Source: Fodinibacter sp963695175
Lineage (GTDB): Bacteria; Actinomycetota; Actinomycetes; Actinomycetales; Dermatophilaceae
Reading direction: 5' to 3'
NCBI GenBank assembly: GCA_963695175.1
Contig: CAVOGG010000002.1
Span: 124,001 to 188,000, forward strand
Length of the DNA: 64,000 nucleotides
Part shown: positions 59,711-64,000 of the stretch, piece after piece
How the letters are laid out: every line of letters begins with the position of its first letter
Numbering within the stretch: position 1 is the stretch's first letter
Translations under genes and position numbers: made by a program
Notes under the pieces: generated by a model
Databases searched by the model: none
What the model saw: the letters and a program-made list of their open reading frames with translations, nothing else
What the model was told of the DNA's origin: nothing

Positions 59711-60592
59711 TCAGTCGCCCTCGGGGTCGAGGTCGAGCGCGATGTCGAGGATCGGTGAGGAGTGGGTGAGCCCGCCGACCGAGAGGTAGTCGACCCCGGT
59801 CGCTGCGTACGCCGCCGCGACCTCGAGGGTCAGGTTGCCCGTGGCCTCGATCTCGACGGGCTCACCGGTGGCGCGCACGGCATCCACGGTCGCTCGCAGC
59901 AGGTCGGTGGACATGTTGTCGCACAACAGGAACCGCGCCCCGGCGCCGACCGACTCGATCGCCTCCGCGGTGGTCGTGACCTCGACCTGGATCGCGACGT
60001 CGGGGAAGGTGCGGCGCACCGCGTCGTACGCCGCCGTGAGCCCGCCGGCGGCCAGCTTGTGGTTGTCCTTGATCATCGCGACGTCGTACAGGCCCATCCG
60101 CTTGTTGGTGCCCCCGCCGCAGCGCACGGCGTACTTCTCGAGCGCCCGCATCCCCGGTGTCGTCTTGCGGGTGTCGAGCACCATCGCCCCCGACCCCTCG
60201 AGCACGTCGGCCCAGCGCCGGGTGTGGGTCGCGACGCCCGAGGTACGGGACAGGACGTTGAGGACGGTGCGCTCGGCGACGAGGGTGGTGCGGGTGGCTC
60301 CGCGCAGGGTCGCGAGCTGGTCACCACGCGCCACCCGGATGCCGTCGTCCACGACCCCCTCGACGGCCACCTCGCCGCTCCCGAGGCGGGCCGCGACGGC
60401 ATCCAGCACGAGGGCGATGACCGGCAGGCCGGCGACGACGCCGTCGGCCCGGGCCACGAGGTGCGACACCGACCGCTGGGATGCCGGGATGGTCGCCATC
60501 GTCGTGACGTCGGTGCCGGTGGCGAGGTCCTCGTCGAGGGCGCGCTCGACGAGGAGCAGGGCGTCGGCAGTGGGGAATCCGTGGTCGGTCAT
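59711..60592 (-). CDS. nadC: Nicotinate-nucleotide pyrophosphorylase (quinolinate phosphoribosyltransferase)
   Basis: 293 residues; converts quinolinate and PRPP to nicotinate mononucleotide. Diagnostic: VLNVLSRTSGVATHTRRW, LDTRKTTPGMRALEKYAVRC (with GGGTNKRMGL), AMIKDNH, QVEVTTTAEA, FLLCDNMS and VEIEATGNLTL. ATGA overlap with nadB. nadA (quinolinate synthase) is not in the window. Confidence 0.96.
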   Translation of the reverse strand: MTDHGFPTADALLLVERALDEDLATGTDVTTMATIPASQRSVSHLVARADGVVAGLPVIALVLDAVAARLGSGEVAVEGVVDDGIRVARGDQLATLRGATRTTLVAERTVLNVLSRTSGVATHTRRWADVLEGSGAMVLDTRKTTPGMRALEKYAVRCGGGTNKRMGLYDVAMIKDNHKLAAGGLTAAYDAVRRTFPDVAIQVEVTTTAEAIESVGAGARFLLCDNMSTDLLRATVDAVRATGEPVEIEATGNLTLEVAAAYAATGVDYLSVGGLTHSSPILDIALDLDPEGD

Positions 60593-62268
60593 GCCGGGGC
60601 CTCCACCGGCCGCTCGGTGACGACGAGCGCCCCGTCGGCCGGCCGGGTCGTCGTCAGGTGCAGCAGCCAGTGCGCGTCGTCGCGGTCGGGGAAGTCGGAG
60701 CGCACGTGCCCGCCGCGGGTCTCCTCGCGCCGGTGCGCCACGAGCGAGAGGGCCTGCCCGAGGTGCAGCAGGTTGGTCGTCTCCCAGGTGGCCGGGCCGG
60801 GCTCCGCCGTGCTCGGCGGCATCGCGGCGAGGTCGGCCAGCGCGTCGAGGGCGCCAGCGGTCGACGCGGCGGAGCGGACCGGGCCCGACCCACGGGTCAT
60901 CGCGCGCTGCACGTCGAGGCGGTGGGAGGCGTCGAGCACCGCCGCATCCCCGGCATCGGGCGCCGGTGCCCGCAGCGGCAGCTCACCCGCGGCGAACCGG
61001 CTCGTGACGTCGTCGGCGATGCGGTGGGCGAAGACCAGGCCCTCGAGCAGCGAGTTGGACGCGAGCCGGTTGGCCCCGTGCACCCCGGTGCACGAGCACT
61101 CCCCGCAGGCGTAGAGACCGTCGACGGACGACCGCCCGAGCAGGTCGGTCTCGACGCCGCCGGAGGCGTAGTGCTGGGCCGGCGCGACGGGCAGCAGCTC
61201 GGTGGCCGGGTCGAACCCGAGCTCACGGCAGCGGGCGACGATCGACGGGAAGCGCTGCTCGAGGAACTCGGCGCCCAGGTGGCGCGCGTCGAGCCACACG
61301 TGGTCGACGTGCTGGTCTCGCATCACGTCGAGGATCGCCCGGGCCACGACGTCACGAGGCGCGAGGTCGGCGAGCTCGTGACGGCCGGCCATGATGCGCA
61401 CCCCGGCACCGTCCACGAGGAACGCGCCCTCGCCGCGCAGCGCCTCCGAGATGAGCGGCTGCTGGCCGGTGGACCCCTCACCGAGGAAGAGCACGGTGGG
61501 GTGGAACTGCACGAACTCCAGGTCGGTGACCCGCGCACCGGCCCGCAGCGCGGCCGCCATCCCGTCGCCGGTGGCCACGGGCGGGTTGGTCGTCGAGGTG
61601 TAGATCTGGCCGAGGCCGCCGGTCGCGAGCACGACCGCTCGCCCGTAGGCGGCGCCGACCCCGTCGACCTGCCCTTCACCGATGACGTGCAGCGTCACCC
61701 CGCAGACCGCGCCGTCGTCGGCGGTGAGCAGGTCGACGACGAGGGCGTGCTCGACGACCTCGATGCCCGGGTCGTCGACCACCCGGTGAAGGGCGGCGAT
61801 CAGCGCACGGGAGATCTCGGCGCCGGTGGCGTCACCGCCGGCGTGCGCGATGCGGTCGCGGTGGTGGCCGCCCTCGCGGGTCAGCTTGATCTCGCCCCCG
61901 GCGTCGCGGTCGAACTCCGCCCCGAGCGCGACGAGCTCGTGCACCCGGTCGGGGCCCTCGGTCACCAGGATGCGCACCGCCTCCGGGTCGCACAGCCCGA
62001 CCCCGGCCACGAGGGTGTCGTCGAGGTGCTCCTGCGGGGTGTCCTCCGGGTCGAGCGCGGCGGCGATGCCACCCTGCGCCCACTGGGTCGAGCCCGCCGA
62101 CAGCACGGTCTTGGTCACGAGCAGCACCCGGTCGACCCGCTCGCGCAGCCGCAGCGCGCAGGTCAGCCCGGCGATGCCCGACCCGACCACGACGACGTCG
62201 GCGGTCGTCGTCCACCCCGGTGCGGGGGCACTGAGGCGACGCGGCAGCGTGACGGGCGTGGCCGGCAT
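60589..62268 (-). CDS. nadB: L-aspartate oxidase
   Basis: 559 residues; FAD enzyme oxidising aspartate to iminoaspartate for NAD synthesis. VVVGSGIAGLTCALRL (FAD), TQWAQGGIAAAL, TREGGHHRDRIAHAGGDATG, ATGGLGQIYTSTTNP, LEFVQFHPTVLF, LVDGAGVRIM and ASGGVETDLLGRSSVDGLYA with CTGVHGANRLASNSLLEGL. Full-length C-terminal helical domain. 8 bp downstream of panC. Confidence 0.96.
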   Translation of the reverse strand: MPATPVTLPRRLSAPAPGWTTTADVVVVGSGIAGLTCALRLRERVDRVLLVTKTVLSAGSTQWAQGGIAAALDPEDTPQEHLDDTLVAGVGLCDPEAVRILVTEGPDRVHELVALGAEFDRDAGGEIKLTREGGHHRDRIAHAGGDATGAEISRALIAALHRVVDDPGIEVVEHALVVDLLTADDGAVCGVTLHVIGEGQVDGVGAAYGRAVVLATGGLGQIYTSTTNPPVATGDGMAAALRAGARVTDLEFVQFHPTVLFLGEGSTGQQPLISEALRGEGAFLVDGAGVRIMAGRHELADLAPRDVVARAILDVMRDQHVDHVWLDARHLGAEFLEQRFPSIVARCRELGFDPATELLPVAPAQHYASGGVETDLLGRSSVDGLYACGECSCTGVHGANRLASNSLLEGLVFAHRIADDVTSRFAAGELPLRAPAPDAGDAAVLDASHRLDVQRAMTRGSGPVRSAASTAGALDALADLAAMPPSTAEPGPATWETTNLLHLGQALSLVAHRREETRGGHVRSDFPDRDDAHWLLHLTTTRPADGALVVTERPVEAPA

Positions 62269-62276
62269 CCCGTGCC

Positions 62277-63194
62277 TCAGACCTCGGCCCGGGTGTGCGA
62301 CACGTCGGAGAACACGTCGAGGGCCCCACCACCGGGGCCGACGAGCACGGGCGAGTTGTCGATGAGGCGGGTCGTGCCGACCCGGGCCGCGACGGCGAGC
62401 AGCGCCTCACCGCGGTACCACTCCGGCACGTCGGCCAGGGTCTGCGGATGCACGAGCACGAGGTAGTCGACCAGGGCCAACGGCTCCTCGACGAGCACCT
62501 CGCGAGCCGCCCGGCGGATCGCCGAGGGGCCGTAGGCCGCGGCCTCGCCCCCGGCGCGCAGGGCCCGGCTCAGGCAGAGCGCGGTCTCGCGGTCGGACGC
62601 GGTGAGGTACATGTTGCGGCTGCTCATCGCCAGGCCGTCGTCCTCGCGCACGGTGGGCACCGAGACGACGTCGACGGGGAAGTCGAGGTCGCGCACCATC
62701 CGCCGGATGAGGAGCAGCTGCTGGGCGTCCTTCTGGCCGTAGTAGGCGCTCCGGGCCGCGGTGAGGTGCAGCAGCTTGCCGACGACGGTGAGCACGCCGT
62801 CGAAGTGACCGGGCCGGGAGGCACCCTCGAGCACCTCGCCGAGCGGCCCGGCCGACACGCGAACGCCGGGGTCGCCGTCGGGGTAGACCACGTCGGGGGT
62901 CGGCGCGAAGATCACGTCGACCCCGGCCGCGGTGCAGATCTCGAGGTCGGCGTCGAAGGTGCGCGGGTAGCGCGAGAGGTCCTCCTTCGGCCCGAACTGC
63001 AGCGGGTTGAGGAAGATCGTCACGACGACGTGGTCGTGCCGCTCGCGGGCGGCGCTGATCAGCCGGGCGTGCCCGTCGTGCAGCGCCCCCATGGTCATGA
63101 CGACGGCGACGTCGCGGCTCGAGAGGGCCTCGCGGGCGGCCTTGAGCTCGTCGCGGGTGTGCGCGACGACGGGGACGGTGGTGGCGGCAGTCAC
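62277..63194 (-). CDS. panC: Pantothenate synthetase
   Basis: 305 residues; ATP-dependent condensation of pantoate and beta-alanine. TMGALHDGHARLISAAR, VTIFLNPLQFGPKEDLSRYPR, VIFAPTPDVVYPDG, YYGQKDAQQL, and MSSRNMYL are the family motifs. The GTG start abuts the stop of the DUF2520 gene. It is in the usual operon for CoA and NAD precursors. Confidence 0.96.
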   Translation of the reverse strand: MTAATTVPVVAHTRDELKAAREALSSRDVAVVMTMGALHDGHARLISAARERHDHVVVTIFLNPLQFGPKEDLSRYPRTFDADLEICTAAGVDVIFAPTPDVVYPDGDPGVRVSAGPLGEVLEGASRPGHFDGVLTVVGKLLHLTAARSAYYGQKDAQQLLLIRRMVRDLDFPVDVVSVPTVREDDGLAMSSRNMYLTASDRETALCLSRALRAGGEAAAYGPSAIRRAAREVLVEEPLALVDYLVLVHPQTLADVPEWYRGEALLAVAARVGTTRLIDNSPVLVGPGGGALDVFSDVSHTRAEV

Positions 63195-64000
63195 TCAGTG
63201 CTCCTGGTCGGCGAGGATGTCGAGGAGGGGCTCGGCGACGACGGGCCGCAGGCGACCGCTGTCGAGGGCGCGCAGGGCGGTCGCACGGGCGAGCGCCACG
63301 TAGGTCCTCCGGATCTCGGGCGAGAGCCGGTCCAGCTCGCGCAGGTGGTCCTCCACCGTACCGACGTCTCCGCGGGCCACCGGCCCGGTGAGGGCCGCGT
63401 CACCCAGCCGCAGCGCGTTGTCGAGCGCGGCGCGCATCAGCGGGCCGACGACGTGGCGCGGCTCGGCGACCCCGGCCCGCGACAGCAGCTCCATGGCCTC
63501 GCTGGTCAGCGTGACGAGGTGGTTCGCGCCGTGGGCGAGGGCCGCGTGGTAGGCCACCCGATCCCCCTCGGCCACCCACACCGGGTCGCCACCCATCTCC
63601 AGCACGAGTGCCTCGGCGACCGGCCGCAGCGCCTCGTCGGTGGTGACGCCGAAGGCGCACTCGGTGAGCCGGTCGAGGTCCATCGCGGTGCCGGTGAACG
63701 TCATCGCCGGGTGCAGGGCCAGCGGCAGCACGTGGTGCGCCCGCGCCGGCTCCAGCACGGCGACCCCGTGCCGGCCGCTGGTGTGCACGGCCATCTGGCC
63801 GGCCTGCCAGGCGCCGGTCGCCGACAGGCCCGCGACGAGGTGCGCGAGCGCGTCGTCGGGCACCGCGAGGAGCACGAGCTCGGCCCCGGCGACGACCGTG
63901 GCGACATCGGCCAGCGGCACGCCCGGCAGCAGCTCGGCGGCCCGGGATCGGCTGGCGTCGGACACGGCGTACGCACCGGTGACCCGGTGGCCGGCCCGCG
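63195..64000 (-). CDS. Rossmann-fold DUF2520 protein (KPR-like), 5' end missing
   Basis: At least 268 residues; the start lies beyond the right edge. The visible N-terminal part RAGHRVTGAYAVSDASRSRA and LVLLAVPDDALAHLV belongs to the Rossmann-like domain; VHTSGRHGVAVLEPARAHH, LHPAMTFTGTAMD and the helical DUF2520 domain (ALAHGANHLVTL, GPLMRAALDNALRLG, GPVARGDVGTVEDHLREL) follow. Regularly upstream of panC; proposed to be a ketopantoate reductase-like enzyme, unproven. Confidence 0.92.
   Translation of the reverse strand, partial: RAGHRVTGAYAVSDASRSRAAELLPGVPLADVATVVAGAELVLLAVPDDALAHLVAGLSATGAWQAGQMAVHTSGRHGVAVLEPARAHHVLPLALHPAMTFTGTAMDLDRLTECAFGVTTDEALRPVAEALVLEMGGDPVWVAEGDRVAYHAALAHGANHLVTLTSEAMELLSRAGVAEPRHVVGPLMRAALDNALRLGDAALTGPVARGDVGTVEDHLRELDRLSPEIRRTYVALARATALRALDSGRLRPVVAEPLLDILADQEH

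Overview
The window reads as a chromosomal segment of a high-G+C actinobacterium, probably Micrococcales and most like Intrasporangiaceae. This is inferred from very high G+C (I estimate about 72%), mycothione reductase, a menaquinone pathway, a Rex-type redox repressor, and the conserved actinobacterial order proC / acuC / excisionase-type HTH / 32-residue ribosomal protein bTHX / epimerase / acyltransferase / glutaredoxin / rex-hemA-hemC-hemD-hemB. I see no phage genes, insertion sequences, tRNA or rRNA genes. The segment is mainly core respiratory and cofactor metabolism.

Layout. 1-3313: 5' end of a nuo (complex I) operon on the minus strand (nuoA-B-C-D, start of nuoE). 3.5-23.7 kb: scattered menaquinone genes (menG, menF, menJ, menD, menC, menB, menE, menA), interleaved with a truncated MerR regulator, a WXG-like protein plus frameshifted hydrolase, mycothione reductase, small hypothetical genes and an unusual three-gene redox-signalling cassette at 17.9-21.4 kb (response regulator fused to a thioredoxin-reductase-like flavoprotein; cNMP-domain histidine kinase; UBP-type zinc finger). 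23.8-30.2 kb: a lipoprotein gene, then a tight cytochrome c maturation operon (phosphatase, TlpA/ResA, CcdA, ResB, CcsB). 30.2-39.2 kb: haem synthesis (hemL; rex-hemA-hemC-hemD-hemB) with a MarR/YceI pair between. 39.3-46.9 kb: glutaredoxin, acyltransferase, epimerase, bTHX, HTH protein, AcuC, TrkA-type protein, two GNAT enzymes and proC. 47-49 kb: proline dehydrogenase and a 620-bp non-coding repeat island. 49.2-59.7 kb: ABC-2 exporter, cupin, DUF4287, TIM-barrel protein, Ppx/GppA, a Cys-rich protein with a basic tail, a methyltransferase, a copper-type membrane fusion, a secreted phosphoesterase and a carboxylesterase. 59.7-64 kb: nadC-nadB-panC-DUF2520 operon.

How the genes fit together. 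Complex I, menaquinone, haem and c-type cytochrome maturation are parts of one respiratory chain. Two sites matching the Rex operator TTGTG-N8-CACAA lie upstream of rex-hemACDB (perfect) and upstream of nuoA (one mismatch), so NADH/NAD+ sensing plausibly coordinates both. Most genes within operons overlap by ATGA, GTGA or TGATG, which implies translational coupling.

Oddities. Six genes (hydrolase, menC, a hypothetical at 14.3 kb, yceI, a hypothetical at 33.0 kb, carboxylesterase) each need exactly one extra base removed to restore the frame. The uniform direction suggests systematic insertion errors in the assembly. The heptamer GGATGCC/GGCATCC occurs about 73 times by my count, far above composition. 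The 48576-49195 gap holds two ~90-bp terminal-inverted-repeat elements, a 17-bp direct repeat and a degenerate 19-bp-period tandem array.
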